A DNA stretch of 64,000 nt from Diadophis punctatus similis. Taxonomy: Eukaryota; Chordata; Lepidosauria; Squamata; Dipsadidae. The notes under the pieces are model-generated. The model had not been told where the DNA came from. It was given only the letters and a program-made list of their open reading frames with translations, and ran no database searches. Below, piece by piece: positions 43,440-55,299 of the stretch. The number at the start of each line of letters is the position of its first letter. Positions within the stretch are counted from its first letter, which is position 1. Location of the stretch: the NCBI GenBank assembly GCA_023053685.1, contig JALIGW010000063.1:2507614-2571613 (forward strand). The letters are read 5' to 3'. Position numbers and translations under genes: made by a program.

Positions 43440-44797
43440 AAAGTTACTCCTGGTATTAGATAAAATGGATTCAAACGTACAGCACCATTAGATGTAGTGT
43501 TTGTAGATCTAATTGGACCAAAGAAACCAAGTATGGATGGAGCTTGCTATATTCTGAGTATTGTATATCATTATTCTCGATATGGTTTTTGCTACTTAAT
43601 GAAATCTAAATCAGAAACATATCAAAATTTCTCAAATTGGTTGAGATTTGTAGAGAGAAAACAGAAAAATAAGGTAGTAAGTGTTGTAACAAATAACGGA
43701 ACAGAATTCACAAATAGTAAGTTTGTTAATTTGTTAGAAAGAGCTGGAATAGAACACAGGCATTCTGCTCCTTATCATCCTCAACATAATTCATACGTTG
43801 AGAGACGAGGACAAATGTTACAAGCTATGATAAGGACAATGATGAATGATTCTGGTCTGCCTGATCAGTTGTGGGGAGAGGCTCTTATGTGTGCTAACCA
43901 CATAATGAACAATGCGATAAATGCTACAACGGGGAGATTCCATTTACTAGATGGTTTGGCAGAAAACCTGAATTGGATTATTTGCATGTATTTGGTGCAC
44001 CAGCTTGGGTGCATATTCCAACAGAAGTCAGAAAGAAGGGTCAGCATAGAGCAAAATTAATGTATTTTGTTGGTTATGATAGGAATCATAAAGCTTTTAG
44101 ATTTTGGGACAAAGGGACTAGAAATACCTATAAGAGTGCAAGTGCCAAGTTTATGGGACATGTGGGATGGAGTAAGTTAGAGCAGGAAGAAAATAGCAAT
44201 AAATATAGTGCTGTGATAGAGACTCCATTGTTCCAAGATGATACTCCCAAGAGGTATTTGGAGAATAATATAGAAGAGGAAGAATCGCCAGAAGATGAAG
44301 ATTCATTAGATGAGGAAAGATCTCCGATAAGGGAGGTAAAATTAGAATTGATGGATGAGGAAATTTTTACAAATAGTATCCTTTGCCTAGAAGATGGACT
44401 AGAGTAAGAAGGTCCCCTGATAGGTATCAGGCTAATGTTGCTCGTGAAATAAGCCTAGAACCTTCTAGTTATGATGATATTAAGTTATATCCAGAAAAAG
44501 AACAGAAGACTTGGCAAGAATCAATGAGTAAAAATTGAAGTCTTTAAAGGATCTTAATGTTCAGGAGGATGTTAATTTACCACAAAGAGAAAAGGCTATT
44601 GGCTGCAAATAAATTGAAAACAGCCAGTGATGGCACTATAACCCATAAGGTGAGGCTTGTTGCTCAAGGATTTGGTCAGAGTACAAAAGACTATGATGAG
44701 GTTTTCACTCCGAGTCTAAAGCTAGTACTTTGAGGGCAGCGTTAGTGTGGGCAGCTAGAAATAAAAGTGTGGTACATCATGTTGATGTACAGAAGGG
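43440..44797 (+). mobile_element. Ty1/copia retrotransposon fragment (integrase to start of reverse transcriptase)
   Basis: Plus-strand frames 43497-44060 and 43973-44407 encode a copia-type integrase core (VFVDLIGP, SRYGFCYLMKSKSE, GIEHRHSAPYHPQHNSYVER) and its C-terminal extension (HVFGAPAWVHIPTEVRKKGQ, LMYFVGYDRNHKAFRFWDKG), then an acid-rich linker. Beyond 44550 come polymerase N-terminal motifs (VRLVAQGFGQSTKDYDEVFT). The integrase has TNNGTEF where active enzymes have an aspartate (DNG), and a frameshift lies near 43970. Gag, protease, most of the polymerase and both LTRs are absent. It replaces unit sequence that B keeps at 32720-33305. Confidence 0.85.
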
Positions 44798-44799
44798 AC

Positions 44800-45615
44800 T
44801 GGAAATTGATAATTGTCCAGCTGTATCTTTGGGTAAATATGAAATAAGTTATGGGGTGAATAGAAGTTGTTTTTCCTTTTACACTCGCCCTTCACTACTC
44901 ATGTAAGACACCAAGTACCTTTATACTTTAAAATGTCTTTGTTTATTAAACAAACAGCGGGCTTTGTGATGTCTCCCTTGGACAACTCCCCAGATTCTTC
45001 TTCAGAGGTCAGCTCAAGGGAGGATGAGCTCATTCCCGGAATGTCAAGAACTGGGTTAATTAATGGCTTTGAACAGGTGGCCAAAAAAGTTTTAGAGGAG
45101 GCTTCAGCTGGGGAAAGCTTGAAGATGGTCAGTAAAGAGGAGGAGGAACTGCTTTCTGTTTTGCATCCAGCAGCACACAGGGCAGAGAAAAGACAATAGC
45201 AACAGAGATCTGCCAGATTATTCAGGAGAAGACCCCACCCATCTTAATGGGCTGTACCAGAAAACTATTTATCACAACAGGCAGAGGGAGGCATTGCTGG
45301 GAACAACGTGTTGGTTTTCTAGCTGTTTGTTTGTTCTTCCTGCTTCCTGCTTGACTCTGTTTGGAATTGTGCCTTGGAGACTCTGAACTTCTCTTGCCAA
45401 GTGAGCTCTTGCTTGTATATTTCAGTTTTGCTGGTGGATTTAAGTTTGTTTGGTGGACTTAATTGTTTGAGCAACTTTCCATTGCTTTATGAACTATTGG
45501 CAATTGCCTTGTGGACTAATCTTGGCCTACTTGTGGCTGGATTTATTTGGGACATTTCTGAGTTAAGGTGAAGGGAATTGCTGGGGAAAATTAATAAACT
45601 CACTAAACTATACTT
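44800..45615 (+). mobile_element. Recurrent retroelement-like segment with acidic open frame (unit C copy)
   Basis: The frame 44867-45199 contains MSPLDNSPDSSSEVSSREDE, GLINGFEQVAKKVLEEASAG and EEEELLSVLHPAAHRAEKRQ. A T-rich stretch follows and then AATTAATAAACTCACTAAAC near 45585-45607. This is the most complete copy. Related parts are at 14885-15325, 33470-33675 and 62215-62680. The AATAAA-type ending and repeated occurrence suggest a retroelement; class unknown. Confidence 0.45.
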
Positions 45616-46970
45616 ACATGTATGTATGAGTTAATGGGGCAGCACAGGCTGTGAGGTCTGCAGCTAAGATGCAGCATAGTGGATGATGAGACCTGATTTC
45701 TTGCCACATCAATCCAGAACATCATTTGGGACAACTTGGTGGCCCTTTTGCGGATTGTGTGGATGCTCTTGGTTGCATGGGACTCCTTTGACATTCCCAT
45801 CTCTGAGAATGGTTCTGACCTTCCATTCAAAAGACCTCCAGGTGCTTTGAAGGTGCAGTTGGGAGTTCCCGTGTTCGTGGTGTATCTGTAGTTAGATATA
45901 CATAGACACAAACCTGTGGGACTTTGTAGGTGCCTCCTAATGTTGACATCTGGATGGAGATGTCTTCAAGAGCGCCATCAAGAAGAGCCTTCCTTCCACA
46001 TCTGTAGTTGGAAACATGGGCTTCTCCAGTATAGAGCATCTTCAGCAAGGCATCTGTAGGGCCAAGTGTGTTCAAATAATTGTCATGCATGTTGTAGTCA
46101 AGTGTGAGATTGTGCAAGAGCTGTGGGCTCTTGTCGGCCTTCAATGGCAAAAATGAAGCAAACTATTTATGGCACACCAGAAGGTAACCTATTATTAAGA
46201 AATATTCATGTTATCATCATCAACAACAACAGTAGCACCAGCAAACTTTTTTTATTTATTGCTCTTTGTCCCCACACGCTTAATGAGTCTAAAGCCAATA
46301 CCGTTCCAAAACGAGGGGCAAATGATAGTGATCTAATCACTATTTTTTTTTGTGAATGTTGAGAAGATGGGATTGAGATAGTCCTCTGCCAGGAGTAAGA
46401 ATCACAAATACACCATTATTTGATCAGTACAAATTTTCATGTGCCGAGTAACTAGGATTCAAATTGATTCGATCATTAAAGTAGAATCACCATAAAAGGA
46501 AGAGGGTGCCAGGAAAGCAATTCAGAATAACAGAGTAAACTGGCCTGCAATAGCTCTGTAGACTTTTTTTTCCATCCTGGTGCTCCAAACTCAGCGGGCA
46601 CTTCATTCTGGTGATGGTTGAGGCTCCGGCCAGACCTCCCCACCCCCACCAGATTCCCCAATCCTGGGCAGGGATACAAAAGAGTCAGCCTCTGCTTGCC
46701 TCCGCCCACCCCCTGCCCCAGTTCTCTTGGCATTCAGGCCACATCACAGCCCTAACATTCAAGCTGTAACACTAACGCGAACCCTTTCAGTATATCATTT
46801 TTTATACATAAACTTAAAATGGTCATTAGAGCAGAGAACCAATTGTTAAATTATTTGCATCCCACCACTGAATATTACTGTTGCACTGATTATCACACTA
46901 ATGATATAGTCTCCTGCCCTGTAATAGCTCCATAGATTCCCCCCCCCCATTCTGGTGCTCCAAACTCCGT
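45616..46970 (-). pseudogene. V2R pseudogene fragment, second subtype (exon 2 plus split exon 1)
   Basis: Exon 2 lies at 45914-46170 with the standard donor (CAG|GTTTGT at 45908-45914). It encodes KSPQLLHNLTLDYNMHDNYL, TDALLKMLYTGEAHVSNYRC and GALEDISIQMSTLGGTYKVPQ; a small indel breaks the frame near FIFAI. Exon 1 pieces (MKC, then a LSLEHQDG-like frame) occur at about 46535-46612 and again at 46863-46965, separated by an inserted repeat. The minus-strand stretch 45660-45905 encodes TNTGTPNCTFKAPGGLLNGR and KSIHTIRKRATKLSQMMFWI, which I cannot identify. Confidence 0.75.
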
Positions 46971-47147
46971 GTTGAGTGTTGAGTGTTGACATTTGAACTT
47001 TCCTGGATTCCTTGCATTATTTCTGGATTACCTGCCTTGCTCCCTTGCTTCCAGGACTTCCTGACTTGCTCTGCTGGATTGCTTGCTTTGCAGTCATGGT
47101 GCTCACAACGTTGGGCTGGACTATTTGCAGCCAGAGGCTTCTTGAGT

Positions 47148-47148
<1 letters not shown>

Positions 47149-47217
<69 letters not shown>
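47149..47217. repeat. (GT)n microsatellite
   Basis: About 34 GT units, followed at 47340-47412 by an irregular GTGTAC/GTGTAT tract. Open frames across it are artefacts. Confidence 0.95.
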
Positions 47218-47218
<1 letters not shown>

Positions 47219-47439
47219 TATCACATTGCTCTGGGACTTGCTAGAAATGTGGGAGGGTTTCTGAAAATTTGGAGAAATAAACGGGCAGTTTGAATGGCCA
47301 GTTGCCTGTGAGATCTCCGTGCCATGCCACAGGTCATCATATATATGTGTACATGTACATGTGTATTTGTATGTGTACGTGTATGTGTATGTGTACGTGT
47401 ACGTGTACGTGTATCAGTAGTAGGTTCTAAATAAATAAA

Positions 47440-47965
47440 TAAATAATTCTGACTCCTGTTTTCTTCAATTATATTTTGTTCTTTTCGAAATTCTTATTAT
47501 CTAAATCCACTTGTAATTTCCATGAAATAATTGCAAAAAATTTGTATGTATTTCAGTCTGTAGGGGTCATCCACTCAATTTTTAAATGGTCATCCAAGTG
47601 CATTTCTAACTCCAATAAATCCATTTCAGTTGTCTCCTAGAGTATTTGTCTGCCTTCAATAGTAATTTCTGGTTTAAGTAAAGTTTAAAAAGTTCAAGCA
47701 CTTTACAGGCCCAAAGATTACATGATTCCTTTAAAATGGTCATATTTTGTTCTGGTAATCAACTTTCAAGGTTTTGTTTTTCAATTGATTAACAAACAAG
47801 ACAGATTTTTCCCACATTAGAGATTCTTTGTAATTAACTTCATAGCCTTTAAATCAGTTTCACAAAGCATTTATCAAGTTTTCCAAAATGACTCTAAAAC
47901 CACCTCTTTGCTGTATATTACAAAATATTACAAAAAATAAAGATTTTACAAAGTTGGAAAGAAGT
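47440..47965 (-). other. Conserved unidentified fragment downstream of V2R unit D
   Basis: Collinear with 34850-35345 and similar over its length, including the LLELEMHLDDH-coding part, but with small indels that break the frame. Its position, about 330 bp 3' of exon 6, matches the other copies. Bases 47970-48290 are V2R 3' flank shared with 36913-37147. Confidence 0.5.
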
Positions 47966-48292
47966 GATTTTCTTTGCACTGAAGAGGATCCCACCCACTG
48001 ACTGGTAAACTTATTTCAAACAATTGTCTGTTTATTTACTTATTCAGTCAGTCAGTCAGTCCTATATGACAATAAAATCTAATTTCTTATCTTGTCCTTC
48101 CCTAGTTTCATGACAATTTCAATTATTAATTAATTTATTTTACACTGATGATTATCTTAAGTTAGTCTTACATTCTTTGTATGTTTATTTCTTTTGATTT
48201 TAAATAACCTTAATTTTCAAAACAAGCAGGCAAACTCAATAATAACTGCAATAAACAATTAAGTGTTATGAGCTTAAGAAACTACTTCATGA

Positions 48293-49190
48293 TCAGATAC
48301 TGACTTTTATCATTAAATGTCCCTTAGTATTTAGATCTGGTCTCAGGATGATAATGTAGCACTTGGGGAAGAAGATGCAGCCCAGCAAGCCAGCACCAGA
48401 AGCCAAGATGGAGAAAACCTGCATAGCCACCATGTATTTCCCCTTGGTGCTCAAGTAGGTGGGCAGGAAGGAGATCCAGACGCTGCAGAAGACCAGCAGG
48501 TGATCAGTTTGGCTTCGTTGAATGCCCCAGGCAAGTTCCTGGCCAGGAAAGCCATTGTGAAGCAAATGGCAGCAAGGAAACCCATGTAGCTGAGAACAAC
48601 ATAAAACATGGTGACAGAGCCTTCATTGCACTGAAGGATGATCTCTCCAGGCTGGGAATGCAAGTCAGAGTCAGGAAATGGGGGAGAAAGTCCCAGCCAG
48701 ATTGCACAAATTACATTTTTTCCAGCCGAACCAGAGAGGATGATGGAGTTGGCCAAGATCTTCCCCAACCATCTCCTCACCCTGTTCCCTGGTTTAGTGG
48801 CCAGGAAGGCCAGCACTACCATGATTGTTTTGGCTAACACACAAGACACAGCTACTGAGAAGATGATGCTGAACATTGTTTGTCGGAGAAGGCAGGTGGC
48901 TTTCCTTGGTCAGCCAATGAAGGAAAAGGAGGACAAGAAGCAGAGCAAGAGGGAAACCAGGAGGATGTAGGACAAGTCACGGTTGTTAGCTTTGACAATG
49001 GGAGTTTCTAGGTATTTAAGGAATATGACTAAAACAATGCCTGTGGTTAGAAACAAGAGTACAGCAAAGGAGACCAGTATGATGCCCAGATGTTCTTCAT
49101 AGGACAGGAAGGTTATTCTTTTGGGGATACATTGGATTCTGTCAACAGTTGGATATTTATCATCTGAGCACTTGGTGCATTTTTCAGTAT
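48293..49190 (-). pseudogene. V2R unit D exon 6, with stop and 7-bp deletion
   Basis: It opens [20 protein letters not shown] after TTCTCAG and reads to FLSSFSFIG, then TGA. Homologous frames continue with [20 protein letters not shown] and [11 protein letters not shown]. The deletion removes TGCTGAA relative to unit C, and the remainder ([20 protein letters not shown]) follows in another frame. Confidence 0.92.
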
Positions 49191-49839
49191 CTGAGAAAAC
49201 AGTAAGTAATATTATTTTTATTGTCTCTCCTTTCACATTCCAAGAAATACCTTCTTTGGATGACAGCTGATACTGAGAGACAAGAAAGCCATAGTAATTG
49301 ATAAACTGAAATATAGATATAGACATAGAAAGATGAAAAACATTCTGGTTGCCCATCTTAAACCAAATTTAGGCAGCTTACAGTCTGGTTTAAAAAATAC
49401 AATATATACAGGACTATAAAATATCAACAACAATAAATAAATCCCAAAAGAGAAATAATTGACACCACAACCATCCCTCACTTAGGCAATATACGTTGTT
49501 GTAATGACTTCATCTGAATGCCTGGAAGATCAACCTCCAGAGGTTCAAGAGGATGGGGGGCTGTTTAGGAGGGTGGGGTTTCAATGGGGATGGTGTTCAA
49601 ATGGGGCAGGAGCTGCAACAAAAAAAGCAGGCTTTTGAGGATCCACATGGTGGCGATGTTTTAGGGAACATACAGTGTGTCTATTATATCTGCTATGGTA
49701 GGACAAGTAGAGAAGAGGTCCCAGAGATACCTGGTCCTATGCAAAGTAGGGATTTGAAAGTGAATTTAATTGCACTTGGAAAGAAACTGGGAGCCCGTTC
49801 TGCTTACATAGTTGTGGTATAGTGTGGAAGAATATATGG

Positions 49840-51010
49840 AACACAACACTGTGTATACCATGACATTCTGGACCATGTGTGTATTCCATGTGATCTTCAA
49901 GATGAACTCCATGTAGAGTCCATTGTAAATTCAAACAGGTAGTGACCAAGGCATGAGCAATGCCCTGAGTGCAGGAAAGGGCACAGTTGGTGCACAAGAA
50001 GACTCTGATTGAAGGCTCCTCTAGCCATGGATGTCCATTGCACAATGAACTGTAGCCATGACTCTAGGGGGACTGTTGCAATATTATTTTATATGTATAC
50101 TATATTTTTATAACAAAATGCATTGTATTTGCTCTTTGATTCACATGTGAAAATGTATTAGCTTGTTTGCTGAGGGCTAGCACAGCCTTTCAGGGTCAGA
50201 CAGATACGACACACTCCTTTTGCATTCCTCAAAAGTTCACATACTGACCCATCAGCCTACGTGCCAGAGAGCCCAGCACGGGCTTCCCCGTATCTGGAAA
50301 ATATCAACTGATAAGCACCTCAAACGGACATTGGAATGCAATCTGTGCCTGACAGATACCAATTAGTGAGCATGCATCCATCATCCCCCTCCGTACCTGT
50401 CTCCCACCCTTTCCCCTTGTAATGGGGCTGAGTTATGCCACGCTGTAACATTGTCATTGGATTAAGTTCATCATGTGTGTTTTGATGTAATCATGTCCAT
50501 CCTTCCTTTGTTTGAACCTAATAAAAGTCAGTACCCGAGTCTAACTCGGGGCCGTTCATCCCGAGGAAAAACTGTCCAGTGTCTTTCTTCCTATTTGGTG
50601 AGAAGTCATGAGTGGCCCACCAGGAGTGCAACGTCACAGGGGACCCACAATGCATTCATCATCTCCATCCAGAGGAATGCCACCATATCCAGAGATGGCT
50701 TATCGTTAGAACCTGGGGATGGGGGGGCAAAATCAGGATACCACTTCCCCTTGCTAGGGTTGAGTCTAAGTTGACTCCCTATCCAGTCCCCACAGCCTCC
50801 AGTTGTTCAGCCAGAACCACAACAGGAACAGCTGTCCAGCCATGTGTAGCATACTGATGATACCATACTCCATGGTGGCAAATGAAATCTCCTAGAAGTT
50901 TCATGTAAATGATAAAGAAGAAAGGAGAGCTACTGTTTTCCTTGTTACCTTCTGGGAAGAGGCTTTGTGGTATCTGAAGCAGAATATCTAAATTAAGCCA
51001 CAGTTTTGTT
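49840..51010 (-). mobile_element. Old, eroded L2 LINE split by a solo LTR
   Basis: Bases 49840-50073 and 50639-51010 align in order with L2 minus-strand sequence (ATGTAGAGTCCATTGTAAAT, CTGTAGCCATGACTCTAGGG, then MKLLGDFICHHGVWYHQYA around 50940). They contain many substitutions and no frame. This is much older than the other L2 copies. Bases 49380-49840 show nothing recognisable. Confidence 0.65.
50074..50638 (+). mobile_element. Solo LTR of an endogenous retrovirus-like element
   Basis: This 565-bp segment starts TGTTGCAAT and ends GTCACA. It is flanked by the 6-bp duplication GGGGAC at 50068-50073 and 50639-50644. It contains an AATAAAA signal at about 50520 followed by an R-like CAGTACCCGAGTCTAACTCG. 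No internal retroviral genes remain, as expected after LTR-LTR recombination. The L2 sequence on the two sides is continuous across it. A 6-bp duplication fits betaretrovirus-like elements, but the class is inferred. Confidence 0.72.
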
Positions 51011-51113
51011 CCATACAGCATCAACCTTGTGAACTCTCAAGTTTCCTCTTTGCGCTATGTATTCAAAATGGACAGTGATTAATCTATATAAGTAGAGCTG
51101 TAGGGGTATGTGT

Positions 51114-51115
<2 letters not shown>

Positions 51116-51165
<50 letters not shown>
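51116..51165. repeat. (GT)n microsatellite
   Basis: About 24 GT units, near the right end of the eroded L2. Confidence 0.95.
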
Positions 51166-51166
<1 letters not shown>

Positions 51167-51328
51167 CATGTATATGTGTGTTGTATGTATGTGTATAGAT
51201 AGATATATACTTTCTTTCAAGAGCAGGCAAACAGAATTTCCTTTTTAATGTGTGCCAGTGTGCTCACAGTAAAATATGAAAAAGGTTATCTCTTATCTTA
51301 TTTTGTCTTTCTGTTAGCTCTAGTTCTT

Positions 51329-52992
51329 CACATCAGTCTTCACACAAAAGGAAACTGCAGCTCAACTACCCAGCAACACAAATATAAAAAACAGATTTGA
51401 AGCAAGACTCAACCTAAGCAAAAATACAGTAAGAGATCACCTATCTGAACTTAATGAATACAAAGCACCAGGACCTGATGGATTACACCCCAGAGTCCTA
51501 AAAGAACTAGCAGAAGTCATTTCGGAACCACTGCACCACATCTTCCACAAATCCTGGAACACAGGGGAACTCCCCGAGGACTGGAAAAGAGCTGATGTGG
51601 TCCCCATCTACAAAAAAGGTAAAAAAACAGACCCAGGAAACTACAGACCAATCAGCCTAACATCAATACCTGGGAAAATACTGGAAAAAATAATTAAAAA
51701 CCAGATCTCACATCATCTAGAAACAAACCAAGTAATAACCAACAGCCAACACGGATTTGTTAAGAACTAGTCATGCCAAACCAACCTCATTTCATTTTTC
51801 AACACTGTGACCAAATTAGTAGACCAGCGAAATGCAGTAGACATCATATACCTGGACTTCAGCAAAGCATTTGACAAAGTAGACCACAACCTACTTCTTC
51901 ATAAGCTAGAAAAAAGCGGGATAGATAGCTACACAACCAGATGGATTAACAACTGGCTGACCAACCGTACCCAACGAGTAGTCCTCAATGGCTCTAAGTC
52001 CACATGGAGAGAAGTAAGCAGTGGCGTACCACAAGGTTCCGTCCTAGGCCCAGTACTCTTTAATATCTTCATAAATGACCTAGATGAGGGAATAGCAGGA
52101 GAACTAACCAAATTTGCAGACGATACCAAGCTGGCGGGAGTAGCAAACACCCCAGAGGACAGACTCAAAATCCACAGGGACCTTGACAGACTCGAACACT
52201 GGGCCCAAACCAATAAAATGAAATTTAACATGGAGAAAAGTAAAATTCTACACCTAGGTAAGAAGAATCAAAAATACACATACAAACTGGGTGAAACCAC
52301 ACTCAATAGCAGCGATTGCGAGAGGGATCTTGGAGTCTTGGTAGACAGCCAACTAAATATGAGCCAGCAGTGTGCAGCAGCAGCCAAAAAGGCCAATGCA
52401 GTCCTGAGCTGCATAAATAGAGGGATACAATCAAGGACCAGAGAGGTACTAGTACCACTCTATAAAACCTTGGTCAGACCACACCTAGAGTACTGCATCC
52501 AGTTTTGGTCACCACACTACAAAAAAGACATTGAAACCCTAGAGAAAGTGCAGAAGAGAGCAACCAGGATGATAAAGGGTCTGGAAAATAAAACATACAA
52601 AGAGCGGTTGCAGGAACTGAGCTTGGCGAGTCTGGCGAAGAGAAGGACCAGGGGTGACATGATAGCAGTGTTCCAATACTTGAGGGGATGCCACAGAGAG
52701 GAGGGGAGCAGGCTGTTCTCTATAGCACCAGAAAGCCAAACAAGGAATAACGGATGGAAGCTGACCAAGGAGAGATTCAACCTGGAAGTGAGGAGAAACT
52801 TTCTGACGGTGAGAGCGATGAACCAATGGAACAGCTTGCCAGCGGAGGTTGTGAGAGCCTCAACACTTGCAACCTTCAAGAGGAGACTGGACTGCCATCT
52901 GTCTCAAATGGTGTAGGAACTCCTGCTTGAGCAGGGGGTTGGACTAGATGACCTACAAGGTCCCTTCCAACTCTAATAATAAATCTAAAAAA
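51329..52992 (+). mobile_element. CR1 LINE, 5'-truncated, reverse transcriptase nearly open
   Basis: The plus strand reads from FTSVFTQKETAAQLP through YKAPGPDGLHPRVLKELAEV, NYRPISLTSIPGKILEKIIK and DIIYLDFSKAFDKVDHNLLL. It continues with [20 protein letters not shown] and the FADDTKLAG box to the C-terminus RRLDCHLSQMV. One stop (TAG, 51768-51770, in place of a lysine codon) interrupts about 530 codons. The 3' end shows the CR1 signature GGTTGGACTAGATGACCTAC. TCTAGTTCTT occurs on both sides (51319-51328 and 52993-53002). It lies in intron 5 of V2R unit D in the opposite direction. Confidence 0.92.
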
Positions 52993-53002
52993 TCTAGTTC
53001 TT

Positions 53003-53935
53003 TTTAATCCTAAAAGGGTATGAAAGGCATTTTTTTCCTTTCACAAACATGACTGTATTCCTTTTTTTGTTCATGCGGTAATTATTTTGCACTTCACTAT
53101 TTAATAGACAAGAAAGTTGAAAAATAGGAAAGAACATTGAAAAGATAAGGAGATGTGGAAAGACCAGTAGCAACTACCAAGAAATCCATTATCATGGCTG
53201 TGCTAAACCTTATACTATTAAATTGGGATATTAACAATATTTGTGTTTTACCTCTTAATCCACAACATGGATAATTAGAGCTTTGGAGAGGAAAGAGACA
53301 GATTTTATCCCCAATAATGGAAAATATTATTTTGCATATGATGAATTCTGGTGACAATGACTACCTGACGATATGCTCAGGGAGGGCTCCCTGAAAGGAT
53401 TTTCTCAGGACTCCCACTTTTTTAACTTACTAACAAAAGGAACCAGCATTCTTTTAGTGAATATGACTCCCCTCGGTTAGGAAGAGTCCTAGAATCACCC
53501 CACACAAAATCCTCCATACAGCAGCAGTCTGCATGTAGCTTCAGGAGCTGTGCTTCAGAGTGAACTCGTGAGCTTTTCAGCTGGTCGGCAGGGCTGCAAT
53601 CACTTTGTTGAAAAAGCAGCCATTTTGGAATTTATTTTTCAAATGGACAATAAATTGTGTCTTTCTTTTCTTAATCACTTTGAAGGATCCTTATCTTTAT
53701 TAAGTTAAAAGAGGTTCTCTTCAGCCACTACCTGTATCTCCTTTTTGAAGATCTGCACCATTTGGGGATCTCTTTATTGTTAAACGACCTGAAAGAGGGT
53801 TGCTGAAGACAAACTAAAATAAGGAAGCATGGAGTATTTTTTTAACTTGAGAGTCATTGAGACTACTTGGAGGTTTATCTGTGCCCTCAAAATCATCTGA
53901 ATAATGCAAATGGGTATGGAACCTTCTTTAATTGC
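53003..53935. other. Intron sequence with no recognised feature
   Basis: Part of intron 5 of V2R unit D. No open frame with family resemblance, no splice-flanked exon and no repeat signature were seen. Confidence 0.5.
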
Positions 53936-54228
53936 TGAAATGGCTGTGTTGTAAACAGGAAGTAGGTGATGTCATATACCTCCCCCTCTGTTGAGAGAGA
54001 GCTGTTCAATCTTAACGTAAATGGATTCTTTGAGCCCTCTTTCAAACCAGCAGTCCTCTCTGTCCAAAATGTGGACTTTGCTGTCTTCAAAAGAGTGGCC
54101 TTTGTCTTCCAAAGGCAGATAGATTGCCGAGTCTTGTCCTGATGGCTTTGTTCTCCTCTGTTGTGCCATGCATTTGTGAAGTGATTGTTTTGTTTCTCCA
54201 AAGTACAGATCTGACCATGTCTCACTGC

Positions 54229-54835
54229 AATGCGGCTGCGCGTGCTGTGGTGGGTGTGCCAAGGTACACCCACGTGACACCGATACTCCGCCAGCTGCAT
54301 TGGCTGCCCATCGGTCTCCGGGTCCAATTCAAGGTGTTGATCACCATCTTTAAAGCCCTTCATGGCTTAGGACCAGGATATCTTCGGGACCGCATTCTGC
54401 CTCATACTTCCCTCCGACCGGTTAGGGCCCACAGAGTTGGCCTCCTCCAGGTCCCGTCGGCCAAACAATGTCGGCTGGCGGGCCCCAGGGGGAGAGCCTT
54501 CTCTGTGGCTGGCCCCGTGCTCTGGAACCAACTACCCACAGAGACCCGGACTATCCCCACTCTGCTGGCTTTCCGTAAAGCCATTAAGACATGGCTTTTC
54601 CTGCAGGTGGGGGGGACAACTTAATTCCACCTGAGCCTACCCCCCAAGTATGTATGTGTCGAATGGATGTTGCTGTTTTAAATAATTGTTTTAAATTTTT
54701 GTACTTGTTTTTAAATTTTATGCAATTAATTTGTTTATTCTTGTATTTCTCCTTGTTGTAAGCCGCCCCGAGTCCCTCGGGAGTTGGGCGGCATATAAGA
54801 ATAACAAAATAAATAAATAAATAAATAAATAGTGC
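54229..54835 (+). mobile_element. L2-clade LINE 3' end inside the Penelope-like element
   Basis: The plus strand encodes NAAARAVVGVPRYTHVTPIL, RQLHWLPIGLRVQFKVLITI and the L2 C-terminus to about 54624. It ends with AGCCGCCCCGAGTCCCTCGG and an AAAT tail (54810-54832). It splits the endonuclease domain between VVY and CSE. Confidence 0.85.
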
Positions 54836-54897
54836 ATATATACCACATTGCTCAGTTTGTGTCTGGGTGTTTTATCCTTGGAGTAGACAAGCTTCTT

Positions 54898-54958
54898 CAA
54901 ATACTTTGGCCACCTAATGAGAAGGACGGACTCACTGGAGAAGAGCCTAATGCTGGGA
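54898..54958. mobile_element. Short RTE/BovB-like fragment
   Basis: ACTTTGGCCACCTAATGAGA and GGACTCACTGGAGAAG resemble the BovB segment encoding YFGHxMRRxDSLEK. About 60 bp lie inside the Penelope-like element, disrupting it. The end of this piece forms the first bases of the window in the unit A copy. Confidence 0.5.
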
Positions 54959-55299
54959 ACGACTTCGCAACTAACAACAAGACAAGCTTCTGCCTTAGTG
55001 CATTTTGGGGTTTAAAGTGTGGATGTATATTGTGTTGGTTGAAAATCCTCCTGAGCTCTTCAGATATTCCTGCAACATATGGAATGACAATGTTGCTTTC
55101 CTGTGTCTTTTTTTGGATTTGATGAAGGCCCAGCTGGGATAGCCACAAGTTCTGAGGGCTTCCTTGATGTGTTTTAGTTCTTTTTCTTTTCCCTCTTTGT
55201 CTTTTGTTTTCTCTTGTTCCTTGAACCCAAACATTCACCCTCCCTGGTCCACCCAAATAGATCATTCTGTTATGTGGCTCTATGATCTTAATAAATATT

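Noticed and set aside
46898..47264. Open frames with His-Thr or Val-Cys repeats
   Set aside because: They cross the GT microsatellite and have no other support.
49553..49822. 89-codon plus-strand frame in intron 5 of unit D
   Set aside because: No family resemblance, no splice context and no conservation in the other units.
52517..52879. 120-codon minus-strand frame within the CR1
   Set aside because: Antisense of the CR1 reverse transcriptase C-terminus.
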